In this document: one piece after another, positions 37,795 to 46,922 of the stretch
How the letters are laid out: every line of letters begins with the position of its first letter
Numbering within the stretch: the stretch's first letter is position 1
From: Paracoccaceae bacterium
GTDB lineage: Bacteria; Pseudomonadota; Alphaproteobacteria; Rhodobacterales; Rhodobacteraceae
Assembly: GCA_017852835.1 (NCBI GenBank)
Contig: JAFMKS010000001.1
Coordinates: forward strand, 1-64,000
DNA length: 64,000 bases
Direction: 5' to 3'
Translations under genes and position numbers: made by a program
Notes under the pieces: model-generated
What the model saw: the letters and a program-made list of their open reading frames with translations, nothing else
Told to the model about the DNA's origin: nothing
Databases searched by the model: none

Positions 37795-39177
37795 TTAATA
37801 TTGATCCATCATGACATTGGGTCCAAGCTCTTGGGCACTGTGTTCGATCTGCGAACGTTCCCAGGTGATTTGAACAATTGCGCCTGATCGTTCAGTCGAT
37901 TTTTGACGAACCGTATCGGCGTTTGAACCGTTGGCGAATTTCAACGATGCACCAGTGCGTTCCAAAAGTGTTTTGGCAATAAATAAACCTAACCCCATTC
38001 CTTTGTATCCGGGTCGTTGATTGCGATCAGACCCCTGTTTTTTTGAACGCACAAAAGGGTCACCAATACGGTTTAACATATGCTCTGGATATCCTCGGCC
38101 ATCATCTGAAATTCGAATGGCGATTTTTTCATCGTCCCATGAATAGTCCACCCAAATTGCACTATTTGCGAAATCCACCGCGTTTTGGATCATATTACGC
38201 AGACCGTGGATGATTTCTGGATGTCGATAGATTTTGGGCTGATCAGCGGGATCAAGATCACCAATAATTGCCGAATTAACTATTTTACCGCGCTCGACAT
38301 GTGGTTCGGCGGCTTCGCGTAAAACTTCGCTTAATGGTGCATTCCTTAGGTGCAGATCATCTTTGCCCACCCGGCCCATAGAGTGCAAAATATCGCGACA
38401 ACGATTTGCTTCTTGTCGGATCAGTTCCGCATCTTCTTTCAGATCAGGATCATCTGACAGATCTTCGACCAACTCGCCTGCGGTTAGTTTGATCGTCGCC
38501 AGTGGTGTTCCAAGTTCATGTGCTGCCGCGGCGATCACGCCACCCAGATCAGTGAGTTTTTGTTCCCGCGAGAGTGCGATTTGCGTTGCAAATAGGGCAT
38601 CCCCCATAGTTGCCATTTCTTGAGTGGTTCTGCGCGCGTAAATGCTTAGGAACACAACGGTAATGACAATCGCTGCCCAATTCCCAAAAACAAAGACCTT
38701 TGGGATTTGCATGGTGAATCCCTGCGCTGTCATCAAGGGCACATAATATTTGGACAATACCGTAACAATGATTAGCGAAATTCCCCCGATTAACACGGCG
38801 GATCGAATCCCTAATACAGAGGATGATATTACCACTGGTGCGATGACCAAGATGCTGAATGGATTATTCAAACCACCAGTGAGATAAATCAAAGCTGAGA
38901 GTTGGAACAAATCGAATAAAGAAAACAACAAGTTTTCTGTTTCTGATAATCGTTTGTTTTCGGGATATAGATAGGTGGCCAGCAAATTTGCTATGATCGA
39001 AAGCCCAATGAATAAAAGGCAGTAATCAATTGGAATTTGCAGGCGATAGTATTGCAGCGCTACGAACACTGCAATTAACTGCCCGACAATCGCAACCCAA
39101 CGAATTGCGATTGATGTGCGCAATCTGATCCAATTACTGCGTGTATCTTCAATAAAAAGCGATGGATCATCGGACAT
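37795..39177 (-). CDS. regB: Redox sensor histidine kinase RegB/PrrB
   Basis: Membrane histidine kinase controlling redox-dependent gene expression, 460 residues. Six hydrophobic segments occupy about 25-180. The quinone-binding motif GGLNNPF is at 101-107, the H box AAAAHELGTPLATIKL has His at 220, and the redox-active cysteine is in EANRCRDIL at 260. The C-terminal ATPase domain has the N box (IQNAVDFANS) and G boxes (ISDDGRGYPEHML, GMGLGLFIAK). Divergent senC-regA follow, the usual order in this group. The adjacent upstream neighbour on its 3' side is the broken PAS gene. Confidence 0.97.
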   Translation of the reverse strand: MSDDPSLFIEDTRSNWIRLRTSIAIRWVAIVGQLIAVFVALQYYRLQIPIDYCLLFIGLSIIANLLATYLYPENKRLSETENLLFSLFDLFQLSALIYLTGGLNNPFSILVIAPVVISSSVLGIRSAVLIGGISLIIVTVLSKYYVPLMTAQGFTMQIPKVFVFGNWAAIVITVVFLSIYARRTTQEMATMGDALFATQIALSREQKLTDLGGVIAAAAHELGTPLATIKLTAGELVEDLSDDPDLKEDAELIRQEANRCRDILHSMGRVGKDDLHLRNAPLSEVLREAAEPHVERGKIVNSAIIGDLDPADQPKIYRHPEIIHGLRNMIQNAVDFANSAIWVDYSWDDEKIAIRISDDGRGYPEHMLNRIGDPFVRSKKQGSDRNQRPGYKGMGLGLFIAKTLLERTGASLKFANGSNADTVRQKSTERSGAIVQITWERSQIEHSAQELGPNVMMDQY

Positions 39178-39259
39178 GTTTGTCGCATCCCTGTTTTCGT
39201 TTCGTTTCGAATAGCTTATATGCCCAAGATATGACAGCGATTAGGGATAAGATACGCCA

Positions 39260-39892
39260 ATGCAACGGATGATTCAAATTACTGCAATTCTGCTTGTTTG
39301 CGTGAGTTTGTTAGTCTCGGTATTGTTTGCGACAGGGGTGGGCCCATTTTCAGACGATGAAGATCAGTTTGCGGATTGTCGTACATCGGCTGTAGCAGGC
39401 GGCAGTGCTGCGATCGGCGGTCCATTTGAGTTGGTTGATCACAAAGGACGCGCTGTTACTGAGCAAGATGTAATCGTTGAGCCAAGTTTGATCTATTTCG
39501 GCTACACTTTCTGCCCTGACGTGTGTCCATTTGATACCGTTCGCAATGCCGAAGCCATAGAATTATTGGCAGCGCAAGGTCTTTCTGCCACCCCGATCTT
39601 TATCTCGATTGACCCTGAACGCGACACGCCCGAAGCATTGGATGCATATGTCGAAAATATACACCCCAAGATGGTCGGGTTAACAGGAACAGAAGAACAG
39701 GTAAAAGCCGCATCAAAGGCCTATCGCACGTATTACAAACGCCACAACGATGATCCTGAATATTATATCGTGGATCATTCTACGCAAACCTATTTAATGT
39801 TGCCCGATTATGGTTTTGTTGAGTTTTTCAATAGAAACACAAGTGCCGAACAAATTGCGGAAACGGCAGCATGTTTCATTGAGAATAGCTGA
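39260..39892 (+). CDS. senC: SCO1/SenC-family copper chaperone
   Basis: A 210-residue membrane-anchored thioredoxin-fold protein that delivers copper to cytochrome oxidase. An N-terminal helix (about 5-25) anchors it with the rest in the periplasm. The copper ligands are C85 and C89 in FCPDVCP and H173 in YIVDHSTQTYLM. FISIDPERDTPE is typical. It lies between divergent regB and regA, 73 bases before regA, as in Rhodobacter prrBCA, linking copper-oxidase assembly to redox signalling. Confidence 0.95.
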   Translation: MQRMIQITAILLVCVSLLVSVLFATGVGPFSDDEDQFADCRTSAVAGGSAAIGGPFELVDHKGRAVTEQDVIVEPSLIYFGYTFCPDVCPFDTVRNAEAIELLAAQGLSATPIFISIDPERDTPEALDAYVENIHPKMVGLTGTEEQVKAASKAYRTYYKRHNDDPEYYIVDHSTQTYLMLPDYGFVEFFNRNTSAEQIAETAACFIENS

Positions 39893-39965
39893 CAATATCT
39901 GGTTTGACCCCAAAGCCTTATATCGCTAACCTAACGCCTAGACGACGCGAGAGTGGAGAAAAGTT

Positions 39966-40520
39966 GTGAGTCCCAGCGATAGCATTGATCTAGGTGAAGA
40001 TAGATCTCTTTTACTTGTTGATGATGATGAACCGTTTCTTCGCCGCCTGGCCAAGGCCATGGAAAAGCGTGGGTTTGAGGTTGAAACAGCAGGCTCTGTT
40101 GTCGCAGGGCGGGCAATCGCGACAGCACGTCCCCCTGCGTATGCCGTGGTTGATTTACGACTTGAGGATGGCAACGGCTTAGACGTTGTTGAGGTCTTGC
40201 GAGAAAAGCGCCCAGATAGCCGTATTGTTGTTTTGACTGGTTATGGGGCAATCGCCACCGCTGTTGCGGCCGTTAAAATTGGTGCGACGGACTATTTGGC
40301 AAAACCTGCCGATGCAACAGATATTACGAATGCCCTTGTTGCAAATGGCGATGACCTACCACCGCCACCTGAAAATCCAATGAGTGCAGATCGTGTACGC
40401 TGGGAACATATCCAGCGCGTGTATGAGCTATGCGACAGAAACGTGAGTGAAACAGCGCGACGTTTGAATATGCACCGCCGTACTTTGCAGCGTATTTTGG
40501 CCAAGCGAAGCCCAAAATAA
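39966..40520 (+). CDS. regA: Redox response regulator RegA/PrrA
   Basis: The cognate response regulator of RegB, 184 residues. The receiver domain has acidic residues D20-D21, the phosphoacceptor D63 in VVDLRLEDGNG, T in VVLTGYG and K in YLAKPADATD. A proline-rich linker (DDLPPPPENP) leads to a Fis-type HTH ending NVSETARRLNMHRRTLQRILAKRSPK-like residues that are strongly conserved in this family. The start is a GTG at 39966 with a ggag site. Its stop is two bases from the convergent HD hydrolase. Confidence 0.97.
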   Translation: MSPSDSIDLGEDRSLLLVDDDEPFLRRLAKAMEKRGFEVETAGSVVAGRAIATARPPAYAVVDLRLEDGNGLDVVEVLREKRPDSRIVVLTGYGAIATAVAAVKIGATDYLAKPADATDITNALVANGDDLPPPPENPMSADRVRWEHIQRVYELCDRNVSETARRLNMHRRTLQRILAKRSPK

Positions 40521-40521
40521 T

Positions 40522-41220
40522 CTATTTCTGACTTAGCAAAGCTTGAAATGTGTCGACGAATTCTTTGCGAACCTCTTTTGGGGGGCGCAATTTGATTTTG
40601 AAGGTGTCCACATAATATTCGTCTATGACACCAAATAGTTTATTGGCCTCTTTTTCATAAAATCCAGCAATTTCTGATGCCTCTAGTCGCGCACTGTATT
40701 TGTCGGCCTGCTTGATCTGCTTTTTTAATTCTGCGGGAATTTTGGCAGGTAGCCCAAACCGTATGTGAATCGCGGCCGCAAGGCGTTCGTCCAATTCTTC
40801 ATAACCCGAACCCACAGCATGTTTTACAGGTGATATCATGTCTCCGATGACGTATTCAGGTGCATCATGTAGCAATGCGAACATACGTTCCTGTACATTT
40901 GCTTTTGGTCTAATCCCTTCAAAAATACGAAGAACCAACAAAGAATGCTCAGCAACGGAATAGGGGAAGTCTCCGTGTGTTTGCCCATTCCAACGCGCGA
41001 CAAACGACAAACCATGCGCGATATCCTCGATCTCGATGTCCATCGGCGTTGGATCCAGTAAATCCAATCGCCTTCCCGAGAGCATTCGTTGCCATGCACG
41101 TTTTTGTTTCAATTTGATCTCATGCCGTTGTTTGGTTTTTGGTGCCAAAAATTTTGGTTTTATGCAAGCCGGCGGTGGCGCATTCTCACCAAGGTAAAAA
41201 ACCACACTAAAAAATAGCAT
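40522..41220 (-). CDS. HD-domain hydrolase, YfbR-like 5'-nucleotidase candidate
   Basis: A cytosolic HD-domain phosphohydrolase of about 232 residues. Metal ligands are in [16 protein letters not shown] and [19 protein letters not shown], then a downstream aspartate in [10 protein letters not shown]. The [18 protein letters not shown] segment marks the YfbR-like group, which removes phosphate from deoxynucleoside monophosphates. The start is uncertain: the first 35 residues are not conserved-looking ([18 protein letters not shown]), and the core may begin at [11 protein letters not shown]. It sits between regA and ahcY, both of which flank it closely. Confidence 0.85.
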   Translation of the reverse strand: MLFFSVVFYLGENAPPPACIKPKFLAPKTKQRHEIKLKQKRAWQRMLSGRRLDLLDPTPMDIEIEDIAHGLSFVARWNGQTHGDFPYSVAEHSLLVLRIFEGIRPKANVQERMFALLHDAPEYVIGDMISPVKHAVGSGYEELDERLAAAIHIRFGLPAKIPAELKKQIKQADKYSARLEASEIAGFYEKEANKLFGVIDEYYVDTFKIKLRPPKEVRKEFVDTFQALLSQK

Positions 41221-41289
41221 CCGCAGCAAGAGTTGTGTCGTATTTCAATGTATGTTACGCGACCCTCAAAATCATCGGAGACAAAGCAG

Positions 41290-42675
41290 ATGAGTGATTA
41301 TGTTGTTAAGGACATAGCTTTAGCGGATTTTGGCCGCAAGGAATTGGACATTGCGGAAACTGAAATGCCTGGGTTGATGGCGCTGCGCTCTGAATACGGC
41401 GAAAGCAAGCCACTGAAAGGCGCACGCATCGTCGGCTCGCTTCACATGACGATCCAGACAGCGGTTTTGATTGAAACATTGGTGGCACTGGGTGCTGATG
41501 TGCGCTGGGCGTCTTGCAACATCTTTTCAACACAGGACCACGCAGCGGCAGCCATTGCCGCCGCGAACGTTCCTGTCTTTGCGATCAAAGGCCAGTCGTT
41601 GGAAGAGCATTGGGATTACTTGGATAAATCATTCATGTTCCCAGAAGGCCCAAACATGATCTTGGACGATGGCGGTGATGCGACATTGTACGTTCTATTG
41701 GGCGCACGTGCAGAAGCGGGCGAAGATATCATTCCCGTGCCACAGTCCGAAGAAGAGGCCGTGATTAAGGCGCAGATCAAAAAGCGCATGGAACAATCGC
41801 CAGGTTGGTTCACGAAAACCCGCGATGCGATCAAAGGCGTGTCAGAGGAAACAACAACGGGTGTGCACCGCCTGTATGAATTGGTGAAAAATGGCCAACT
41901 ACCGTTCCCTGCGATCAATGTGAATGACTCAGTTACTAAGTCCAAATTCGACAACAAGTATGGTTGTAAAGAATCCCTTGTTGACGGCATTCGCCGCGCA
42001 ACCGACACGATGATGGCGGGTAAGACTGCAGTTGTCTGTGGATATGGCGACGTGGGCAAAGGCTCTGCCGCGTCACTTCGCGGTGCAGGTGCGCGTGTTA
42101 AGGTGACCGAGGTTGATCCAATTTGTGCGCTTCAGGCCGCTATGGATGGGTTTGAGGTTCTAACACTCGAAGACGCAGTTGAAACGGCAGACATCTTTAT
42201 CACCACAACAGGCAACAAAGACGTCATTCGCATCGAACATATGCGCGCGATGAAGGACATGGCGATTGTTGGAAACATCGGTCACTTTGACAACGAAATC
42301 CAAGTTGCGCACTTAAAGAACCACAAATGGACCAACATCAAGGACCAGGTAGACATGATCGAAATGCCATCAGGCAACCGTATCATTCTGCTTTCAGAGG
42401 GTCGTCTCTTGAACCTTGGTAATGCAACTGGACACCCATCCTTTGTCATGTCAGCCTCGTTCACGAACCAGGTTTTGGCGCAGATTGAACTTTGGACAAA
42501 GGGTGATGAATATAACAATGATGTTTACATCCTACCAAAGCATTTGGACGAAAAGGTTGCGCGCCTGCATTTGGATCGCATCGGTGTGAAGCTTACAACA
42601 CTTGCCAAAGATCAAGCAGACTACATCGGCGTCACACCAGAAGGCCCATTCAAGCCAGAACATTACAGATATTAA
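41290..42675 (+). CDS. ahcY: Adenosylhomocysteinase
   Basis: Hydrolyses S-adenosylhomocysteine to adenosine and homocysteine, keeping methylation reactions running. The 461-residue protein uses tightly bound [17 protein letters not shown] holds conserved catalytic residues, [29 protein letters not shown] is the NAD-binding Rossmann motif, and the C terminus ends PFKPEHYRY, typical of the enzyme. The ATG at 41290 has a cggag site; the frame is open further upstream to 41233. A strong terminator follows. Confidence 0.97.
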   Translation: MSDYVVKDIALADFGRKELDIAETEMPGLMALRSEYGESKPLKGARIVGSLHMTIQTAVLIETLVALGADVRWASCNIFSTQDHAAAAIAAANVPVFAIKGQSLEEHWDYLDKSFMFPEGPNMILDDGGDATLYVLLGARAEAGEDIIPVPQSEEEAVIKAQIKKRMEQSPGWFTKTRDAIKGVSEETTTGVHRLYELVKNGQLPFPAINVNDSVTKSKFDNKYGCKESLVDGIRRATDTMMAGKTAVVCGYGDVGKGSAASLRGAGARVKVTEVDPICALQAAMDGFEVLTLEDAVETADIFITTTGNKDVIRIEHMRAMKDMAIVGNIGHFDNEIQVAHLKNHKWTNIKDQVDMIEMPSGNRIILLSEGRLLNLGNATGHPSFVMSASFTNQVLAQIELWTKGDEYNNDVYILPKHLDEKVARLHLDRIGVKLTTLAKDQADYIGVTPEGPFKPEHYRY

Positions 42676-42701
42676 ACGCAAAGCTTAAACCTATTGCTTG
42701 C

Positions 42702-42735
42702 AAGCCCTGTGTGAAATTCATGCAGGGCTTTTTTT
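42702..42735 (+). terminator. Rho-independent terminator after ahcY
   Basis: aagccctg (42702-42709) pairs with cagggctt (42723-42730) around a 13-base loop and runs into seven consecutive T residues. Confidence 0.88.
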
Positions 42736-42844
42736 GTGCGCTCTGCGCCACAACTTCTCTTCGTCCTCGCAGATTTTGTTTGTCATCGCACGGTTTTTGA
42801 ATAAATATGACAAAAGTAAATAAAATAATCCAAAATGGCATATT

Positions 42845-43185
42845 ATGAGAAAGCGCGACGAACTGATCGAAAAGTATGCAGATGATCTGAAAAATAAGTG
42901 TGGAATGTAGCCAGACATGGATTTGTTGACAACTGTTACCATTGGATGTGGGCCTTCAATCTAGAATGCGGATGCGTCCACAGTTGCTGGGAGCCAAGAG
43001 AGCGAGTTGGAAACAGTCAAAACAATTTTCTTATCAAGAAACTTGGCTAGTCTGATGGGCCTGAATTGATGGATGAAATCAATAGCGTGATCGAAACATA
43101 TCGCCGTCCCGAACGGAACAAATATCGCGCCGTTGTTTATTACATGCTGACCAAGCATTTCGGTAAAGAGTCTGTCTATTCTTAA
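42845..43185 (+). pseudogene. Decayed DUF2853 gene
   Basis: An ATG at 42845 gives RKRDELIEKYADDLKNKCGM and then TAG, then PDMDLLTTVTIGCGPSI and a second TAG, then NADASTVAGSQESELETVK. The frame then changes near 43017-43035 and continues as LIKKLG, TAG, SDGPELMDEINSVIETY, KYRAVVYYMLTKHFGKESVYS and TAA at 43183-43185. Joined, this is a complete DUF2853 protein of about 112 residues interrupted by three stops and one frameshift. The function of the family is unknown. Two independent lesion types make sequencing error unlikely. A terminator and about 110 bases separate it from ahcY. Confidence 0.88.
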
Positions 43186-43267
43186 GGGTTTCAATATTAA
43201 AAACTGTTTTGAATAAATTGCGAAATAGTCTTTGCTTGGAAATCTTACCCTGTCATGTATTGTTGTT

Positions 43268-43288
43268 TTGTCCGGCTAGGAAGGCCGG
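43268..43288. terminator. Hairpin downstream of the DUF2853 remnant
   Basis: gtccggc (43268-43274) and gccggac (43282-43288) form a 7-bp stem with a 7-base loop, preceded by tttt and followed by a T-rich stretch after ccca. It may be a terminator for the broken gene or for the EVE gene on the other strand. The rest of 43186-43356 shows no coding signal. Confidence 0.4.
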
Positions 43289-43356
43289 ACCCATTCTTTT
43301 ACATCGCTGTCGATTTATTACCGCTAAACTAGCAGTCTGTTATGGTACATACGTCA

Positions 43357-43779
43357 TCAATCAGAGTTGGTATTACCAAGTCCACAGATAACCGCCCACT
43401 CCTCGGCAGTGACGGGTTGCACGGATAAGCGAGCGTTTTTGACCAAGACCATTTCGGTCAATCGTGGATCCGTTTTTATCTGTTCTAGGGTCACAGGAAT
43501 TTGCATCGATTTTACGGCGCGAATATCCACGCATTCCCAACGTGGATCATCAGTTGTGCTATCGGGATGAGCGTTGGCACAGACTTCGACAATGCCGACG
43601 ATTTCTTTGTCCTTTTGTGAATGATAAAAGAACCCTAAATCACCAACATTCATCTGGCGCATAAAATTACGCGCCTGATAATTGCGCACACCATCCCATT
43701 CTTCACCGATATCGCCTTTGGTGATCTGCTGATCCCACGACCACGTGGACGGTTCAGATTTGAATAACCAATATTGCAA
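43357..43779 (-). CDS. EVE-domain protein
   Basis: A 140-residue single EVE domain, a PUA-like fold that binds modified bases. It begins with the family signature YWLFKSEPSTWSW, followed by EEWDGVRNYQARNFMRQM, GDLGFFYHSQKDKEIVGIVEV and a PVTAEEW-type ending. In bacteria these small proteins are thought to bind modified DNA or RNA bases, but the exact role is unsettled. It lies three bases after the YciI gene in a gpsA-YciI-EVE group. Confidence 0.92.
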   Translation of the reverse strand: MQYWLFKSEPSTWSWDQQITKGDIGEEWDGVRNYQARNFMRQMNVGDLGFFYHSQKDKEIVGIVEVCANAHPDSTTDDPRWECVDIRAVKSMQIPVTLEQIKTDPRLTEMVLVKNARLSVQPVTAEEWAVICGLGNTNSD

Positions 43780-43782
43780 AGT

Positions 43783-44055
43783 TTAGATTACCTTATTCCA
43801 TTGAATAAGTTCTGCACTTTGGAACAAGCCTGCAAGGTTGTAGGGATCATTCTTTGCCCAGTCTTCCGCCTGGGCCATGGTGTCAACTTCTAACACAACA
43901 AGTGAGCCACACATATTCCCATCGCTATCCAGTAATGGACCCGCATGCCGCGCGAGTCCAGTTTCCTTCATATAGGCAAGATGATCTTCACGATTTGCTT
44001 TGCGTGTTTCCAGGTGATCAGGTTTATCTTTTGCGATTAATGCAACAAGCATCAT
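43783..44055 (-). CDS. YciI-family protein
   Basis: A 90-residue dimeric alpha/beta ferredoxin-like protein. It has [27 protein letters not shown] and GPLLDSDGNMCGSLVVLEVDTMAQAEDWAKNDPYNLAGLF, typical of the family; the HL and DP residues are the usual candidate functional positions. Function is not established. Its first ATG overlaps the gpsA stop (ATGA), with a second ATG one codon later. It is probably cotranscribed with tsaD, gpsA and the EVE gene. Confidence 0.88.
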   Translation of the reverse strand: MMLVALIAKDKPDHLETRKANREDHLAYMKETGLARHAGPLLDSDGNMCGSLVVLEVDTMAQAEDWAKNDPYNLAGLFQSAELIQWNKVI

Positions 44056-45011
44056 TCTTCCTTTTGTGGGCGCGCAAGCAACGCGGCTAGTAATGTTTCT
44101 ACGTCTTTTGTGCCAGTTACTAGATCAGAAACTGATCTAATGATTGGCACATCCAAACCCAATTTATCTGCCTTCGTCAATGCAGCTTGGGCGGTAAATT
44201 TTCCTTCTACTGTTGTATTTTCTTTAAAATCTCGCCCTTGGCCCAGTTGCATTCCGTAACGAAAATTCCGTGACTGTTCGGACATACAGGTCAAGCTTAG
44301 GTCGCCAAATCCTGATAGTCCGCATAACGTTGTGTCAAGACCGCCCAACGCGGCTGTGAAACGGCGCATTTCCGCAAATCCACGTGTCATCAGCGCGGCC
44401 CGCGCGCTTTCACCCAATCCCGCGCCAATTGCCGCGCCGCAACCAATAGCAATAACGTTTTTCAATCCGCCACCCAATTCCGCACCAATAACGTCCTGTG
44501 TCCGGTACAGGCGAATATTTTTTGACACTAGCTGATTTTGCAGTGCAATGCCTAATTCTGCCTGTTCGCAGGCCAACGTAAGCGCTGTGGGTAGTCCTCT
44601 TGCGATATCATTAGCAAAGCTGGGGCCGGTAAGGATTGCGGCCTGATCTGAAACGTTTTTCAGCATGTCCACCGGCCCTTTGCCAGTTTCCATGTCAAAT
44701 CCCTTGCAACATGCGATAAGGGTTCTTCGCTGCAGATGTGTATGATTTTCTTCTATAAATTTGCGCAGACTTTGTGTTGGAACCGCGATTAAAATTGCAT
44801 CAGAATCACAAGCTAACTTGAAATCAGACGTGACATATAACGATGTTGGAAATGGACAGTTCGGCAAACGGTCTTTGTTTTCTCGGTCCTGTGAAAACGC
44901 AATAACTTGTTTCGGGTTTCTGCCCCATAAAGTTATTGAATTATCGCCTGTTGAAAGCGAAATCGCCAAAGCGGTTCCAAATGCACCACTGCCTAGAACA
45001 GAAATCTTCAT
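44052..45011 (-). CDS. gpsA: Glycerol-3-phosphate dehydrogenase, NAD(P)-dependent
   Basis: Makes sn-glycerol 3-phosphate from dihydroxyacetone phosphate for phospholipid synthesis. The 319-residue protein begins [19 protein letters not shown], the dinucleotide-binding motif, and has [13 protein letters not shown], the catalytic-lysine region [17 protein letters not shown], and [13 protein letters not shown]. It overlaps tsaD by four bases and the YciI gene by four, so the group is a single operon. It is distinct from the respiratory glpD at 60707. Confidence 0.96.
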   Translation of the reverse strand: MKISVLGSGAFGTALAISLSTGDNSITLWGRNPKQVIAFSQDRENKDRLPNCPFPTSLYVTSDFKLACDSDAILIAVPTQSLRKFIEENHTHLQRRTLIACCKGFDMETGKGPVDMLKNVSDQAAILTGPSFANDIARGLPTALTLACEQAELGIALQNQLVSKNIRLYRTQDVIGAELGGGLKNVIAIGCGAAIGAGLGESARAALMTRGFAEMRRFTAALGGLDTTLCGLSGFGDLSLTCMSEQSRNFRYGMQLGQGRDFKENTTVEGKFTAQAALTKADKLGLDVPIIRSVSDLVTGTKDVETLLAALLARPQKEE

Positions 45012-46108
45012 GCTTTAGCGCCCTTTTTACCATGCCCGATCAATGGCCTTTTTGATTGGTCCAGAGGCCATCGCGGACGCGCGACCAAATGCGTTGGATC
45101 GACCAAATCATTCATGTAAATTTCTGCAGCGGCATATGCGATCATTGCCGCATTATCCGTGCAATATTTTAAAGGAGGTGCGTTAAATGCAATCGAATGA
45201 TCCGCACATAAATCTTGCAGCTTGGCGCGGATCTCTGAATTAGCTGCAACTCCACCTGCCACGGTAAAGGTTGGTGTTTGCGGAAGTAGTTTGAAATATT
45301 CCACAATTGCACGGCGCGTTTTTTCGACTAGTACATCCGATATCGCTCTTTGAAAACTAGATGCAATATCGTTGACGTCTGATTGATGAAGACCACCCTT
45401 ATAACGAACGATTTCATCACGAACACGCAAAACGGCGGTTTTTAAACCTGAAAATGACATGTCGCATCCCTCACGATCCAACAGTGGACGTGGAAGCGTG
45501 AATTTGGTTGGGTCACCATCACGTGCTGTGGCATCAATTGAGGGTCCCCCTGGCTGTGGTAGGCCCAGCAATCTGGCTGTTTTATCGAATGCCTCGCCCG
45601 GAGCATCATCAATGGTGCCACCTAGCCTTACAAACTGATTTGTCCCTTTCACGATCAAAAATTGGCAGTGCCCGCCAGAGATCACCAACATCAAATATGG
45701 ATATTCAATTGCATCTGTCATTCTGGGCGTCAGAGCATGACCTGCTAAGTGGTTAACGCCAACCAAGGGTTTTTGTGCGCCCATCGCAATTGCCTTGGCT
45801 GACATGACACCCGACAACACGCCACCGATCAAACCAGGACCTGACGTGACCCCAATTAAATCGACATCTTCTAGGTTCACGCATGCCTGATCAAGCGCTT
45901 GCTCTACACACAGATCAAGCATTTCTGCATGTGCCCTTGCCGCGATTTCTGGAACCACACCGCCAAAGTCTTTGTGTAGATCCGTCTGACCAGAAACAAC
46001 GGAGGAAAGAATCTCGGTATCTGTTTCAGTTGACACTCTTAAAACGGCTGCTGCGGTATCGTCGCAACTGCTTTCTAGCCCTAAAACCAATAACTTACCA
46101 TCAGCCAT
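45008..46108 (-). CDS. tsaD: tRNA threonylcarbamoyladenosine transferase TsaD
   Basis: Transfers the threonylcarbamoyl group to A37 of tRNAs in the t6A pathway. The 366-residue protein starts [18 protein letters not shown], an ASKHA fold. The metal site is HLAGH in [15 protein letters not shown], and the C-terminal half has [12 protein letters not shown] and the [12 protein letters not shown] motif. tsaE at 36257 is its partner. It is divergent from hemD, with 67 bases between them. Confidence 0.96.
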   Translation of the reverse strand: MADGKLLVLGLESSCDDTAAAVLRVSTETDTEILSSVVSGQTDLHKDFGGVVPEIAARAHAEMLDLCVEQALDQACVNLEDVDLIGVTSGPGLIGGVLSGVMSAKAIAMGAQKPLVGVNHLAGHALTPRMTDAIEYPYLMLVISGGHCQFLIVKGTNQFVRLGGTIDDAPGEAFDKTARLLGLPQPGGPSIDATARDGDPTKFTLPRPLLDREGCDMSFSGLKTAVLRVRDEIVRYKGGLHQSDVNDIASSFQRAISDVLVEKTRRAIVEYFKLLPQTPTFTVAGGVAANSEIRAKLQDLCADHSIAFNAPPLKYCTDNAAMIAYAAAEIYMNDLVDPTHLVARPRWPLDQSKRPLIGHGKKGAKA

Positions 46109-46175
46109 GTTCTATCCGTTGTGTCTAGTTTGATTGGCAGCTATCATTACCATGTAACTTACTTAACCTTATGCA

Positions 46176-46889
46176 ATGCACCAAGATCACGAACCTAAAA
46201 TTATTCTGACACGTCCCGAACCGGGGCTGACGAAATTTTTAGGTCAGCTTGCACAAGAAATTCCAAGTGCAAATGTATATTGCGAAGCCCTACAAGTAAT
46301 AGATTTCATACCCTATCAAGGTGATTTAACGCGGTATAGCGGGTTTGTTTTTACTTCGTCAAATGGTGTTCGCGCAGCCAAGCGATGGAATTTGCCCACT
46401 CGCCTTGGTTTTGGCGTGGGAAAGGTCACGACAGAGCTTGCGCGTTCATATTGTGATCCGGTCTACGATGGCGGATCTGATGTCGAGGCGTTGATCGCAC
46501 TAATAGAATCAATGATGCCTGACGGACCATTGTTGCATATCCGCGGGCGTGTCAGCATCGGTAATTTGGCCACGCGACTTTCGGAATATGGGATCGAAAC
46601 GCATGAAGCGGTTGGGTATGAACAAAACGTTTGTGCGCCTTCAGATGCATTGATCCAATTGTTACAAGGGGGAAAGCCGATGATTCTTCCCCTATTTTCG
46701 CCGAAAAGTGCAAAGATATTTAAGACGCTGTCCACAAATCGGGAACATTGGCATGTTGTCGCCATGAGCCAAGCTGTCGCAGAGATTTTTGATGCCAATA
46801 ACGTATTGAAGTTGGACATTGCGCAAAAACCGAATGGGGCAGCAATGTTGAATTGCGTGGTGAATGCATGGCGAAGTTATGTGGTTTGA
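46176..46889 (+). CDS. hemD: Uroporphyrinogen-III synthase
   Basis: Closes and isomerises hydroxymethylbilane to uroporphyrinogen III in heme, cobalamin and, where present, bacteriochlorophyll synthesis. The 237-residue protein shows the diverged HemD pattern: IILTRPEPG, FVFTSSNGVRAAKRW, GVGKVTTELARSYC, LLHIRGRVSIGNLATRLSEYG and LPLFSPKSAKIF. Identification rests on these weak but ordered motifs and on the following mitofilin and hemY genes. hemC, which often precedes hemD in this group, is absent here. Confidence 0.88.
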   Translation: MHQDHEPKIILTRPEPGLTKFLGQLAQEIPSANVYCEALQVIDFIPYQGDLTRYSGFVFTSSNGVRAAKRWNLPTRLGFGVGKVTTELARSYCDPVYDGGSDVEALIALIESMMPDGPLLHIRGRVSIGNLATRLSEYGIETHEAVGYEQNVCAPSDALIQLLQGGKPMILPLFSPKSAKIFKTLSTNREHWHVVAMSQAVAEIFDANNVLKLDIAQKPNGAAMLNCVVNAWRSYVV

Positions 46890-46922
46890 GACAGAAAGCT
46901 TTATTGTTGTTGGAGTATTGGA

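Noticed and set aside
41221-41289. Possible SAM or SAH riboswitch before ahcY.
   Set aside because: The space is under 70 bases, and no conserved SAH or SAM-SAH core or pseudoknot could be recognised.
42718-42786. A 22-residue minus-strand frame (TNKICEDEEKLWRRAHKKSPA) overlapping the ahcY terminator.
   Set aside because: It lacks a ribosome site and shares its end with a terminator stem; it could be a remnant of something but cannot be supported.
43209-43391. A 60-residue plus-strand frame upstream of the EVE gene.
   Set aside because: Composition is unlike the neighbours, it has no ribosome site, and it runs into the 3' end of the EVE gene.
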